64,000 nt of DNA from Frigoribacterium sp. PhB160 (GCF_003751785.1 NZ_RKIE01000001.1:1093564-1157563), one strand, 5' to 3'. Shown: positions 27,657 through 36,666, counted from the first letter of the stretch. Notes: generated from the sequence alone by a model not told the origin. Numbers and translations are program-made.

Positions 27657-29657
27657 TCAGGGGGCGCGGTTGAGGTCGACGGACAGGACGTGGACGGGCT
27701 CCACGAAGGCGTCGAGCCTGACGTAGGCGTCGTCGGACCAGGTCCACGACTGACCGGTGATCAGGTCGCGGACGGTGAACGTGCCCCCGGGGCGGAGGCC
27801 GAACTTGGTGACGTCGAGGTGGACGGTCGTCTCGCGCGCCGAGTGGGGGTCGACGTTGGCGACGACGATCAGGGCGTCGGGCCGGCCGCTGCGCGTGTGA
27901 AGGCCCGAGATGTACTTCGAGTAGACGAGCACCGCGTCGTCGTCGCTCGAGTGCAGCTCGAGGTTGCGCAGCTGGCGGAGGGCCGGGTGCTGGGCCCGGA
28001 TGCGGTTGAGCTGCGTGAGGTACGGGGCCAGGGAGGCGTCCGCCTCCTCGGCGGCCGCCCAGTCGCGCGGCTTGAACTCGTACTTCTCGTTGTCGATGTT
28101 CTCTTCCGAGCCCGGGCGGGCGACGTCCTCGAAGAGCTCGTAGCCCGAGTACACGCCCCAGGTGGGCGATGCGGTGGCCGCGATCGCCGCGCGCACCTTG
28201 TAAGCGGGTCGACCGCCGTACTGGAGGTACGGCGTGAGGATGTCGTGGGTGTTGACGAACAGGTTCGGTCGCAGCCAGCCGCTCGTCTCCTTCGACAGCT
28301 CGGTGAGGTACTCCTCGAGCTCCCACTTCTCGTTGCGCCAGGTGAAGTACGTGTACGACTGGTGGAACCCGACCTGGGCGAGCGCCTGCATCATGGCGGG
28401 CTTGGTGAACGCCTCCGAGAGGAAGACCACCTCGGGGTTCGTCTGCCGGATCTCGTGCAGCAGCCACTCCCAGAAGCGCACGGGCTTGGTGTGCGGGTTG
28501 TCGACGCGGAAGATCGTGACGCCCATCTCGATCCAGTGCCGCACGATGCGCAGCACCTCGCGGCTGACGCCCTCGTAGTCGTCGTCGAAGTTCAGGGGGT
28601 AGATGTCCTGGTACTTCTTCGGCGGGTTCTCGGCGTAGGCGATGGTGCCGTCCGGCAGCTGCGTGAACCACTCGGGGTGCTCGGTGACCCAGGGGTGGTC
28701 GGGCGAGCACTGCAGGGCGAGGTCGAGCGCCAGCTCGAGGCCGGCGTTGCGGGCCGCGTCGACGAACCACCGGAAGTCGGCGAGGGTGCCGAGGTCGGGG
28801 TGGACGGCGTCGTGGCCGCCGTCGGCCGAGCCGATGGCGTAGGGCGACCCCGGGTCGCCGGGGCCCGCGGTCAGCGTGTTGTTGGGCCCCTTGCGGAAGG
28901 TCGTGCCGATCGGGTGCACCGGCGGGATGTAGACGACGTCGAAGCCCATGCGCGAGATGGCGGGCAGGCGACGGGCCGCGGTGCGGAACGTGCCGCTCTT
29001 CCACGAGCCGTCGGGCTGCTTGCGGGCGCCCTCGCTGCGGGGGAAGAACTCGTACCAGCTGCCCGACCCGGCGCGGCTGCGCTCGACCCGGAGGGTCTCG
29101 GCCGGGCTCGGGCTCCGCAGGCTCGCGAGCGGCGACGCCGAGAAGACCGCCGCGAGGCGCGGGTCGGTGGCCACGCGGAGGCGCGCCCCGGGCGTCAGGG
29201 AGGCGTTGCCGAGCGCCTTGGCCGCGTCCCGCACGAGCGGGGTGTCGGGGTAGTCGCCGGCGGCGGCCGTGAGCAGGCGGCTGCCGAGCTCGAAGGTCAC
29301 GTCGACGTCGATCTCGGCGGGGATCTTGATCTCGGCCGTGTGGAGCCAGGTGGCCCAGTCGTCGTTGTAGCCCTCGACGAGCCACGACCAGTCGCCCTCG
29401 GCCTCGAGCTGGACCTCCGTGCTCCACCGGTCGGTGCCGGGGACGCCGGGTACCATGCGGTGGCGGGTCACCTCGCCGTCGGGGTCGGTGAGCACGAGGT
29501 CGACGCCGATGATGTCGTGCCCCTCGCGGAAGACGGTGGCCGCGAACGGCACCACCTCCCCGGAGTACGCCTTGGTCGGGAAGACCCGGTCGGGGGTGGT
29601 CGGGGAGAGCGCCGTGACGGGGATCCGCCCGACTCTGGGTTCGTATGCTGTCGCCAC
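27657..29657 (-). CDS. glgE: maltosyltransferase GlgE (alpha-1,4-glucan:maltose-1-phosphate)
   Basis: The 666-residue GH13_3 enzyme extends alpha-1,4-glucan with maltose units from maltose-1-phosphate. The N-terminal domain begins PRVGRIPVTALSP. GlgE-typical sequences are VVYIPPVHPIGTTFRKGPNN, CSPDHPWVTEHPEWF, the nucleophile Asp386 in FRVDNPHTKP, the acid Glu in FLSEAFTKP, and NTHDILTPYL. The GTG start at 29657 has a TAGCGT -10 box 7 nt upstream; the open frame continues further upstream but is not needed. It precedes glgB by 11 nt, forming a glgE-glgB operon. TreS and maltokinase genes are not in the window. Confidence 0.95.
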   Translation of the reverse strand: MATAYEPRVGRIPVTALSPTTPDRVFPTKAYSGEVVPFAATVFREGHDIIGVDLVLTDPDGEVTRHRMVPGVPGTDRWSTEVQLEAEGDWSWLVEGYNDDWATWLHTAEIKIPAEIDVDVTFELGSRLLTAAAGDYPDTPLVRDAAKALGNASLTPGARLRVATDPRLAAVFSASPLASLRSPSPAETLRVERSRAGSGSWYEFFPRSEGARKQPDGSWKSGTFRTAARRLPAISRMGFDVVYIPPVHPIGTTFRKGPNNTLTAGPGDPGSPYAIGSADGGHDAVHPDLGTLADFRWFVDAARNAGLELALDLALQCSPDHPWVTEHPEWFTQLPDGTIAYAENPPKKYQDIYPLNFDDDYEGVSREVLRIVRHWIEMGVTIFRVDNPHTKPVRFWEWLLHEIRQTNPEVVFLSEAFTKPAMMQALAQVGFHQSYTYFTWRNEKWELEEYLTELSKETSGWLRPNLFVNTHDILTPYLQYGGRPAYKVRAAIAATASPTWGVYSGYELFEDVARPGSEENIDNEKYEFKPRDWAAAEEADASLAPYLTQLNRIRAQHPALRQLRNLELHSSDDDAVLVYSKYISGLHTRSGRPDALIVVANVDPHSARETTVHLDVTKFGLRPGGTFTVRDLITGQSWTWSDDAYVRLDAFVEPVHVLSVDLNRAP

Positions 29658-29664
29658 GGAGCCG

Positions 29665-29670
29665 ACGCTA
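29665..29670 (-). promoter_or_regulatory. -10 box of glgE-glgB (leaderless)
   Basis: TAGCGT on the minus strand ends 7 nt before the GTG at 29657. Confidence 0.5.
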
Positions 29671-30015
29671 CCCGGTATCGGGGGCGGGCGTCCCGGCCTG
29701 TCCGGCCCGCGCCTCCCCGGGTCCGTCGCCCCGGCCCCCCGAACTGGGTGCATGCGTCTGCATCGAAAAGTCTTGTCCGCATTGTGGGGGACAGCTACTG
29801 TCGTCCTTGTCGAGAAGGCCTGCCCGCCGACCGGATCCTGAACCCCGGTCGAGCCCGGCGCCCTCGACGGCCCCGCACCCCGGGGCAGCACCACGCCGCA
29901 CGTCCGCGGCGGTCCGTCGACCACCCGACGGCGGCCCCGTGGACGAGCCTGCGGCAGAGCAGCGCGACGCCGCGCGCCCGGTCTCGGCCCGAGCCTGACC
30001 GGTCGCCTGCGCGTC
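29671..30015. other. intergenic stretch without a gene
   Basis: I find no supported gene here. It holds one CGCGCCTCC motif (29708-29716) and a less GC-rich patch (29750-29820). On the plus strand that patch has TTGTCC and TACTGT spaced by 17 nt, which would pass as a promoter, but no convincing plus-strand gene follows it. Confidence 0.5.
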
Positions 30016-30053
30016 CGCCGCCGGAGGGGGCACCCGACCCCCCTCCGGCGGCG
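30016..30053 (-). terminator. terminator of the glgX-ybaK-DUF1294 operon
   Basis: CGCCGCCGGAGGGGG (30016-30030) and its complement (30039-30053) form a 15-bp stem with an 8-nt loop, just beyond the DUF1294 stop. Confidence 0.8.
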
Positions 30054-30060
30054 TGCTCGG

Positions 30061-30429
30061 TCAGCGCCCGGGCATGACGACGAGCCAGGCGACGACCGCC
30101 GCCACCGCCGTGTTCAGCACGACCGTCAGCACGAACGCGTGACGGAACGACGCCTTCGCCGTCTTGTGCCGGAAGGTGCGCTGCGCCAGCACGGCCCCGG
30201 GCCACCCGCCGAGGAGCCCGAGCGTCAGCAGGGCGCGCTCGCTCACGCGCCGCGTCCGACGCCGGGCCGCGCGCTTGTCGAGCGCGTAGACGAGCACGGT
30301 CGCGGCGTTGAGCAGCACGAGCGCCGCGACGCCGGCGACGACGACCCAGGCGCTCGTGGAGAGGTCGGGCACGGGGGCGCCTCCGAGGGTCGTGGGCAGG
30401 GGAGCGGACGCGGGCAGCGCCCTCGGCAC
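30061..30429 (-). CDS. DUF1294 membrane protein
   Basis: The 122-residue protein has two to three membrane helices around the DUF1294 signature: VYALDKRAARRRTRRVSERALLTLGLLGGWPGA followed by QRTFRHKTAKASFR. The signature lies in the cytoplasmic loop. Function is unknown. The GTG start is 2 nt past the ybaK stop, so it is the third gene of the glgX operon. Confidence 0.85.
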   Translation of the reverse strand: MPRALPASAPLPTTLGGAPVPDLSTSAWVVVAGVAALVLLNAATVLVYALDKRAARRRTRRVSERALLTLGLLGGWPGAVLAQRTFRHKTAKASFRHAFVLTVVLNTAVAAVVAWLVVMPGR

Positions 30430-30431
30430 GG

Positions 30432-30938
30432 TCAGTCGCGCGCGATCGGCAGCAGCCGACCGCCCGTCGCGCGGACGAGGTCGTCGGGGGCGAGCTCGAC
30501 GTCGAAGCCGCGCCGCCCGCCGCTGACGAACACCGTGGCGAAGGAGGCGGCGCTCGCGTCCACGACGGTCGGCAGCGTCGTCCGCTGCCCCAGCGGGCTG
30601 ATCCCGCCGACGACGTATCCCGTCCGTCGCTCGGCCACGTCCGGGTCGGCGAGCTGCGCCTTCTTCGCGCCGACGGCCGCGGCGAGGGCCTTGAGGTCGA
30701 GGCGGCGGGAGACCGGCACCACGGCGACGACGAGGACGCCGTCGGCCTCCGCGACGAGGGTCTTGAAGACCCGGTCGTCGCTCAGCCCGAGCTCGGCCGC
30801 CGCCTCGGCCCCGAAGTTCGTCGCCGTGTCGTGGTGCACGTACGGGTGGGCCGTGAACGGGACGCCTGCGGCGGCGAGCGCGACGGTGGCGGGCGTGCCC
30901 GGCCCGGCCGCGCCTCCGGCACCCGTCGACCTCGTCAT
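30432..30938 (-). CDS. ybaK: YbaK/ProX-family Cys-tRNA(Pro) deacylase
   Basis: The 168-residue protein is a trans-editing enzyme that hydrolyses mischarged Cys-tRNA(Pro). Markers: YVHHDTATNFGAEAAAELGL, the catalytic Lys in VFKTLVAE, VVAVVPVSRRLDLKALAAAVGAKKA, and VGGISPLGQR. The ATG overlaps the glgX stop (ATGA) and the stop is next to the DUF1294 start, giving a tight operon whose members have no obvious common pathway. Confidence 0.92.
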   Translation of the reverse strand: MTRSTGAGGAAGPGTPATVALAAAGVPFTAHPYVHHDTATNFGAEAAAELGLSDDRVFKTLVAEADGVLVVAVVPVSRRLDLKALAAAVGAKKAQLADPDVAERRTGYVVGGISPLGQRTTLPTVVDASAASFATVFVSGGRRGFDVELAPDDLVRATGGRLLPIARD

Positions 30939-32977
30939 CGGTCCGGCCACTCCGAGGCCCGGTAGATGATGACGGTCGGCCGCGACAGGAGCACCTCGTC
31001 GCCCGGCGCGAGCGTCGTGAGCTGCGCGGAGTCGTCGCTCGTCCAGAGCGGCTCCCAGCGGTCGACGCCGTCCTGGCCGGCGAGGACGACGGGCATCGTC
31101 GTCTCGGCGCCGTGGACGACGACGAGCACCGTGTTCTGCTCCTCGTGCTCCGGCGTGGACCGGGCCAGGTACTGCAGGGTGCGCTCGCCGGGGTCGTTCC
31201 ACTCGTCGGGCGTCATCTCGGCGCCGGAGCCCGAGCACCACGTGATGTCGTTGGCGCTCAGCGTGCAGGCGCCCTCGACCCCGAACCGCGTGGGCCGCAG
31301 CGCGGGGTTCTCGGCGCGGATGCGGGTGAGCGCCGTCACGTCGTCGACGAGCGCCTGCTGCCACGGCTGCGTGGTCCAGTCGACCCAGGTGAGCTCGCTG
31401 TCGGTGCAGTAGCCGTTGTTGTTGCCGCGCTGCGTGCGGCCGCGCTCGTCGCCCGCCGTCAGCATCGGGACGCCCGACGACGCGAAGAGCGTGCCGAGCA
31501 GGTTGCGCATCGACCGTCGCCGGGCGTCGCTGATCCACGGGTTGTCGCTGTGCCCCTCGACGCCGTGGTTGAACGAGCGGTTGTCGTCGGTGCCGTCGCG
31601 GTTGCCCTCGCCGTTGCTGAGGTTGTGCTTGCCGTCGTGGGAGACGAGGTCGAGCAGCGTGAAGCCGTCGTGCGCCGTGACGAAGTTGAGGCCGGCCAGC
31701 GGTCCGCGCTCGGGGGCGAAGACGTTGCTCGAGCCGCTCAGCTTCGACGCGAAGCTGCCGAGGCCCGAGGGCGGACGGCCTTGCGAGCGGGCGGCGGCGA
31801 CGTCGGTCAGCCAGAAGTCTCGGGCGCGGTTGCGGAAGCGGTCGTTCCACTCGATCCACCCGTCGGGGAAGGCGCCCGTCTGCCAGCCGCCGAGGCCGAC
31901 GTCCCACGGCTCGGCGATCATCTTCACGCCCTCGAGCGCGGGGTCCGACACGATGTCGTGCAGCAGCGGGTGGGCGGGGTCGAAGGCGTGGTCGGCACCG
32001 CGTCCTAGCGTCGCCGCCAGGTCGAATCGGAAGCCGTCGATCTGCATCTCGCCGGCCCAGTAGCGGAGGCTGTCCATGACCAGGCGGTGCGCCGCGGGGT
32101 GGCTCGTGTCGAGCGAGTTGCCGCAGCCCGTGACGTCGACCGGGCGGCCCTCGGCGTCGTGGCGGTAATAGGCCGCCCCGTCGAGGCCTCGGAGGCTCGT
32201 GACCGGGCCGTCGGCCTCGCCCTCCTCCGCCGTGTGGTTGTAGACGACGTCGAGGTAGACCTCGATGCCCGCCTCGTGCAGCAGCCGCACCATGCCCTTG
32301 AACTCGCGCACCACGGCCGAGGCCCCGGCCAGCTGCGCGTCGCGGCTGGCGTAGGCCGCGTGCGGCGCGAAGAACGAGAGCGTGTTGTAGCCCCAGTAGT
32401 TCTCGATGCCCTGCGCCACGAGGCGCTGCTCGTCGACGTGCGCGTGCACCGGCAGCAGCTGCACGGCCGTGACGCCGAGGCCCTTCAGGTAGGCGATCGT
32501 CGTGTCGGCGGCGAGACCGGCGTAGGTCCCGCGCAGCTCGTCGGGCACGAAGGGGGCGAGCCGGGTCAGCCCGCGGACGTGCGCCTCGTAGACGACGACC
32601 CGGTCGAGCGGGGTGCGCGGCTTCTCGACGCCGCCCCAGTCGAACGACTCGTCGATCACCGTGGCGCGGTGCTCGCCCCGGCCCGTTCGCCCGAGTCCGC
32701 GGGCCCACGGGTCGAGCAGCGGCCGGGCGGGGTCGAACGCGGTGCCGGGGGCCGCCTCGCCGTCGGCCCGGATCCAGTAGCGCCGGCCCGGCACGAGCGC
32801 GGCGTCCGTGACGCTCCACACGTCGCCCGGTCCGCGGTGCATCGGCAGCACCCGGTCGAAGGGCGCGTCGTCGATGACGAGCTCGAGGCGCGACGCCGAC
32901 GCAGACCAGACCCGCAGCGTCGGACCCTCGGGGGTCGGGCGGACGCCCAGGTCGGCGAGGGGGTCGGTGTCGGACAC
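30935..32977 (-). CDS. glgX: glycogen debranching enzyme GlgX
   Basis: The 680-residue GH13_11 isoamylase-type enzyme removes short alpha-1,6 branches from phosphorylase-trimmed glycogen. It has an N-terminal CBM48-like module (LRVWSASASRLELVIDD), then YEAHVRGLT, LLPVHAHVDEQ, YWGYNTLSFFAPHAAYAS, the nucleophile in GFRFDLAATLGRG, MIAEPWDVGLGGWQTG, and FVTAHDGFTLLDLVSHDGKHN. The GTG at 32977 follows a TACTGT -10 box by 7 nt, so it is probably leaderless. It lies close to glgE-glgB but is a separate transcription unit. Confidence 0.95.
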   Translation of the reverse strand: MSDTDPLADLGVRPTPEGPTLRVWSASASRLELVIDDAPFDRVLPMHRGPGDVWSVTDAALVPGRRYWIRADGEAAPGTAFDPARPLLDPWARGLGRTGRGEHRATVIDESFDWGGVEKPRTPLDRVVVYEAHVRGLTRLAPFVPDELRGTYAGLAADTTIAYLKGLGVTAVQLLPVHAHVDEQRLVAQGIENYWGYNTLSFFAPHAAYASRDAQLAGASAVVREFKGMVRLLHEAGIEVYLDVVYNHTAEEGEADGPVTSLRGLDGAAYYRHDAEGRPVDVTGCGNSLDTSHPAAHRLVMDSLRYWAGEMQIDGFRFDLAATLGRGADHAFDPAHPLLHDIVSDPALEGVKMIAEPWDVGLGGWQTGAFPDGWIEWNDRFRNRARDFWLTDVAAARSQGRPPSGLGSFASKLSGSSNVFAPERGPLAGLNFVTAHDGFTLLDLVSHDGKHNLSNGEGNRDGTDDNRSFNHGVEGHSDNPWISDARRRSMRNLLGTLFASSGVPMLTAGDERGRTQRGNNNGYCTDSELTWVDWTTQPWQQALVDDVTALTRIRAENPALRPTRFGVEGACTLSANDITWCSGSGAEMTPDEWNDPGERTLQYLARSTPEHEEQNTVLVVVHGAETTMPVVLAGQDGVDRWEPLWTSDDSAQLTTLAPGDEVLLSRPTVIIYRASEWPDR

Positions 32978-32984
32978 GGGACTT

Positions 32985-32990
32985 ACAGTA
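32985..32990 (-). promoter_or_regulatory. -10 box of the glgX operon (leaderless)
   Basis: TACTGT on the minus strand ends 7 nt before the GTG at 32977. Confidence 0.45.
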
Positions 32991-33063
32991 GATCAGCGGC
33001 TCGACGGGCCGCGAACGGGCCGAGGGGCCCGTCGGCGGACCGAGAGGGCAGGAGGCGCGCAGC

Positions 33064-34230
33064 ATGACCGTCTACCTCGACCACGCCGCGACCACGCCGA
33101 TGCACCCCGCGGCCGTCGCCGCGTACGCCGCCGCCCTCAGCACGGTCGGCAACCCCTCGTCGATCCACTCGGCCGGGCAGGCCGCGCGTCGTTCCCTCGA
33201 GGAGGCCCGCGAGCGCGTCGCCGCGAGCCTCGGCTGCGACCCGATCGAGGTCGTCTTCACCTCGGGCGGCACCGAAGCCGTCAACCTCGGGGTCAAGGGC
33301 CTCTGGTGGGCGCGGCAGTCCGACCGGCCGCGCCCGCGCCTCCTCGTCCCCGGCGGCGAGCACCACGCGACGGTCGACACCGTCGAGTGGCTCGAGCAGC
33401 ACGACGGGGCCGTCGTCACGACCGTCCCGCTCGACGCCCTCGGGCGCCTGCGGCTCGACGCCCTGGCCGAGGCGCTCGACGAGCACGACGACGTCGCCCT
33501 CGTCAGCCTGCTCTGGGCCAACAACGAGGTCGGCACGCTCCAGCCCGTCGACGAGGTGGTCGCGCTCGCCGCGGCGCACGGGGTCCCGGTGCACTGCGAC
33601 GCGGTCGCCGCCTACGGCCAGGTGCCGATCGACTTCCGGGCGAGCGGCCTCGCCGCGCTGAGCGTCAGCGCCCACAAGATCGGCGGGCCGATCGGCATCG
33701 GCGCGCTCGTCCTGTCGCGCTCGGCCACGGTGGTGCCGCTCATCCACGGCGGCGGGCAGCAGCGCCAGGTGCGGTCGGGTACCCAGGACGCCCCGGCGGC
33801 CGTCGCCTTCGCCGTCGCGGCCGAGCAGCCGCACCAGGCGTACGAGCCGCTCCGCGACCGGCTGGTCGAGGGCGTGCTGCGCTCCGTGCCGGGCGCCGTC
33901 CTCCGCGGCGACCCCGTCGACCGGCTGCCGGGCAACGCCCACTTCACCTTCCCGGGGTGCGAGGGCGACTCGCTGCTCTTCCTCCTCGACGCCGCCGGGG
34001 TGAGCGTGTCGACCGGGTCGGCCTGCCAGGCGGGCATCCCCGAACCCTCGCACGTGCTGCTGGCCATGGGGCTCACCGAGGACGAGGCGAGGGGAGCGCT
34101 CCGCATGACGGTCGGCCACACGACGACCGAGGCCGACGTCGACGCCCTCCTCGCCGTCCTGCCCGACGCCGTGCGCCGCGCCGCCCGCGCCGGCTACGCC
34201 GACCGGGCGCCCCTGCTCGGCGCACGCTGA
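33064..34230 (+). CDS. cysteine desulfurase (IscS/NifS class V aminotransferase)
   Basis: The 388-residue PLP enzyme releases sulfur from cysteine for Fe-S clusters and thio-tRNA. Signs: YLDHAATTPM, FTSGGTEAVNLGV, the PLP Lys205 in SAHKIGGP, and the catalytic Cys321 in STGSACQAG. GGAGG at 33051-33055, which is part of a GGAGGCGCG motif, is the ribosome site. In relatives the next gene is usually mnmA; here it is a small membrane protein gene, so the sulfur acceptor is not adjacent. Confidence 0.93.
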   Translation: MTVYLDHAATTPMHPAAVAAYAAALSTVGNPSSIHSAGQAARRSLEEARERVAASLGCDPIEVVFTSGGTEAVNLGVKGLWWARQSDRPRPRLLVPGGEHHATVDTVEWLEQHDGAVVTTVPLDALGRLRLDALAEALDEHDDVALVSLLWANNEVGTLQPVDEVVALAAAHGVPVHCDAVAAYGQVPIDFRASGLAALSVSAHKIGGPIGIGALVLSRSATVVPLIHGGGQQRQVRSGTQDAPAAVAFAVAAEQPHQAYEPLRDRLVEGVLRSVPGAVLRGDPVDRLPGNAHFTFPGCEGDSLLFLLDAAGVSVSTGSACQAGIPEPSHVLLAMGLTEDEARGALRMTVGHTTTEADVDALLAVLPDAVRRAARAGYADRAPLLGAR

Positions 34231-34332
34231 CCCTCCTCTCGCTGGCCCGGTGACGCCGGTCCCCTCGGCGGCCGGTGACCCGAGGCCGTCGGTCGGCCTC
34301 GCCGGGGCGGGGTCCGCGGGCAGACTGGGGCC

Positions 34333-34941
34333 ATGCAGCTCTACTCGGCGTCCGCGCCCGTCCGTGCCCGGCAGATCGCCGGCGACGTCGTCGCCCTCGG
34401 GCTCGTCGTCGCCTTCGTCGCCCTCGGCCTCGCCGTCACCGCCTTCGTCGGCGGATTGGCCGAGCTCGGACGACAGATCGAGGAGGCGGGGGCCGGCTTC
34501 CAGGGGACGATGGACGACGCCTCCCGGGTGCTCGGGGGCATCCCGCTGCTCGGCGGTGCCGCGTCCGCGCCGTTCGACGGGGCCTCCGGCGCCGGGCAGG
34601 CCCTCGTCGACGCGGGTCGGCAGCAGCAGGACGACGTCGCCCGGGCCGCCCTCGTCTCGGGCCTCCTCGTCGGGGGGCTGCCGAGCGTGGTCGTGGCGTG
34701 GGCCTGGCTGCGGGGACGGGTCGCGTTCGTGCGCCGCGCCTCCTCGGTCCGGTCGCTCCTGGCGACGCCCGGGGGAGAGGAGCTGCTCGCGCTCCGCGCC
34801 CTCACGGGCCGCGACGCGGCCGCCGCGCTCGCCGTGGCACCCGACGCGGTCGCGGCGTGGCGGTCGGGCGAGCCCGCCGTCGTGCGCCGCCTGGCCGACG
34901 TCGCGCTCCGGGAGGCCGGCGTGGCGCGGCCCCGCGGCTGA
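34333..34941 (+). CDS. predicted membrane protein, 202 aa
   Basis: No family recognised. Two transmembrane helices are clear (about residues 17-40 and 108-130) with a Gly/Ala-rich extracytoplasmic loop of about 65 residues between them. The cytoplasmic C terminus (131-202) is helical and ends LADVALREAGVARPRG. There is no strong ribosome site; a CAGACT box 6 nt upstream of the ATG may be a -10 for a leaderless message. Confidence 0.68.
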   Translation: MQLYSASAPVRARQIAGDVVALGLVVAFVALGLAVTAFVGGLAELGRQIEEAGAGFQGTMDDASRVLGGIPLLGGAASAPFDGASGAGQALVDAGRQQQDDVARAALVSGLLVGGLPSVVVAWAWLRGRVAFVRRASSVRSLLATPGGEELLALRALTGRDAAAALAVAPDAVAAWRSGEPAVVRRLADVALREAGVARPRG

Positions 34942-35023
34942 GCCGCACCGCGCGGGCCCGACGCGGGCCGGGCCGCGCGCGCCTCGCGGCCGACGCTCGC
35001 GACACGCCCGGGATCCGCGAGAG

Positions 35024-35053
35024 GGAACCCGGACGGCGCTGCGGACATGTCCG
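35024..35053 (+). promoter_or_regulatory. possible ECF promoter and palindrome before the sigma gene
   Basis: GGAACC (35024-35029) matches the -35 core common to ECF sigma factors. The perfect palindrome CGGACATGTCCG (35042-35053) covers the expected -10 region. Together they suggest an autoregulated or repressed promoter about 95 nt before the ATG. Confidence 0.3.
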
Positions 35054-35145
35054 GGTGGGAGATCATCTCCTCGAGGGGGAGGGACGCACGTGGCGGACGA
35101 CGACACGGCGGGGCCGGACGGGCCCGCCGCACGACGGGGGAGACG

Positions 35146-35736
35146 ATGAACGACGACGACGCCACGCTGTGGGCACGCGCGGGGCAGGGAGACGGCGAGG
35201 CGTTCGGCGTCGTCTTCGACCGGCACCGTGACCGGGTGCTCGGCCACGCCCTGAGGCTGACGCGTCATCGGCACGACGCCGAGGACGTCGCCGCGCTCGT
35301 CTTCCTCGAGGCGTGGCGCCGACGCGCGGCGGTGCGCGTGGTCGACGGCTCGGTGCTGCCGTGGCTGCTGGTCACGACGGGGCACGTGGCGCAGAACGCG
35401 GCGCGCGCCCGGCGTCGTCACGGGCTCGCGCTCGCGAAGCTCCCGGCCCGGCCCGACGTCGACGACCACGCCGACGACGTCGCCGCGAGGCTCGACGCGG
35501 TCGACCGCGGCCGTGCCCTGCGCGACGCGGTCGCCGGTCTCGGCCGGCTCGACCGTGAGGTGCTGCTGCTCTGCCTCGTGGAGGAGCTCCCGCTCGCCGA
35601 GGCGGCCGTCGCGCTCGGGGTGCCCGTGGGCACCGTCAAGTCGCGGCTCTCCCGGGCCCGTCAGCGGCTGGCCCGCACCACCGGCGACCTCGTCGCCGCC
35701 GACACGTCCGTCCCCTCGACCGGAGAGACCCGATGA
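35146..35736 (+). CDS. ECF-type RNA polymerase sigma factor
   Basis: The 196-residue protein has region 2 (EAFGVVFDRHRDRVLGHALRLTRHRHDAEDVAALVFLEAWRRRAAVRV) and region 4 (LDREVLLLCLVEELPLAEAAVALGVPVGTVKSRLSRARQRLA) of SigK/SigJ-like ECF factors, with a short linker. The stop overlaps the next gene (ATGA), which codes for a membrane protein likely to restrain it. I chose the ATG at 35146 because GGGGGAG lies just upstream; an in-frame ATG at 35047 would add 33 residues unlike any sigma factor. Confidence 0.87.
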   Translation: MNDDDATLWARAGQGDGEAFGVVFDRHRDRVLGHALRLTRHRHDAEDVAALVFLEAWRRRAAVRVVDGSVLPWLLVTTGHVAQNAARARRRHGLALAKLPARPDVDDHADDVAARLDAVDRGRALRDAVAGLGRLDREVLLLCLVEELPLAEAAVALGVPVGTVKSRLSRARQRLARTTGDLVAADTSVPSTGETR

Positions 35737-36602
35737 CCGACGACCAGCACGGCCCCGACGCCCGGGCCTCGTTCGACCCCGACCGCGCCGCGGCCCTCCG
35801 GCGCGTCCTCTCCGAGACGGCGGCGGAGGAGCCAGCCCGCACGGCGAGGCGTCGTCGTCGCCGCGTCGTCGCCGCCTCGGTCGTCACGGCCGTCGTGGCG
35901 GTCGTCACCGTGGGCGGCCTCGCGATCGGACTCGGCGCGACGCCCCCGGGAGGCGACGGACAGGCCGGGCCGGAGCTCCGCCCCACGGGCCGGCCCAGCG
36001 CCTCCTCGTCCTCCACGCCGGGCTCGCTCGAGCCCGTCGGGACGCCCACGGCGACCGCCGAGCCGGCGCCGTCGCCCACGGCGAGCCCGACCCCGACGCG
36101 ACCCGCCTACGACCCCGCCGACCCGTCGACCTGGACCATCGCGAGCGACAGCATCGGCCCCGCGTACCTCGACGCGGTCGAGTCCGAGCAGGTCGGCACC
36201 ATCTCGGCCTTCGACCGGCGACCCGACGACGTCGACGTCGAGTGCCCGGCGACCTTCTTCTCCCGGCCGGACGGCCTCGGCCTCGTGACCGGGTCGGACG
36301 GCGTGACCGACGCGACCACCTACGTCGTGCTGAGCGGCGACCAGCAGCTCGGCGCCGCGGCGCTGGCCGCCCTCTCGCCGACGACGGTGGAGGGCATCGG
36401 CCTCGGGTCCGACACCGCGTCCGTCCTCGCGGCCTACCCGCAGGCCCGCAAGACGATGGACGACCCGGCGGTGTACGGCGTGCAGTACGCGGTCGAGGAC
36501 GGCCAGGGGCGCTACGTCGTCTTCGAGCTCCACGAGGGCGGCTTCGTCGACACGGTGACCGTCAGCCGCTCCGATCGCACGCCCTACGAGTTCTGCGGCT
36601 GA
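35733..36602 (+). CDS. membrane protein coupled to the ECF sigma gene (possible anti-sigma partner)
   Basis: The 289-residue protein has a cytoplasmic N terminus of about 45 residues, one membrane helix (RRRRVVAASVVTAVVAVVTVGGLAIGLG), a Pro/Ser/Thr-rich linker, and an extracytoplasmic domain of about 160 residues with two Cys (VECPATFF near residue 170 and the C-terminal FCG). No zinc anti-sigma motif is seen. The 4-nt overlap with the sigma gene and the topology suggest an anti-sigma or sensor role; that is inference. The linker is typical of wall-spanning proteins. Confidence 0.72.
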   Translation: MTDDQHGPDARASFDPDRAAALRRVLSETAAEEPARTARRRRRRVVAASVVTAVVAVVTVGGLAIGLGATPPGGDGQAGPELRPTGRPSASSSSTPGSLEPVGTPTATAEPAPSPTASPTPTRPAYDPADPSTWTIASDSIGPAYLDAVESEQVGTISAFDRRPDDVDVECPATFFSRPDGLGLVTGSDGVTDATTYVVLSGDQQLGAAALAALSPTTVEGIGLGSDTASVLAAYPQARKTMDDPAVYGVQYAVEDGQGRYVVFELHEGGFVDTVTVSRSDRTPYEFCG

Positions 36603-36660
36603 GCGGCGCGACCGGGCTGCCGGGCCGTGGGCCACGGCGGCCCGGCACGGCCCGGGCCGG

Positions 36661-36666
36661 TAAGCT
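36661..36666 (+). promoter_or_regulatory. -10 box of prfB (leaderless)
   Basis: TAAGCT ends 8 nt before the ATG at 36675; no ribosome site is seen. Confidence 0.5.

Noticed and set aside
27657-29427. Open frame continuing upstream from glgB across glgE in another frame on the same strand.
   Set aside because: glgE has a clear start, active site and stop in its own frame; the continuation is Arg/Pro-rich shadow sequence.
29752-29841. A 29-codon plus-strand frame behind a promoter-like TTGTCC-N17-TACTGT.
   Set aside because: There is no ribosome site or leaderless spacing, and nothing recognisable in the peptide.
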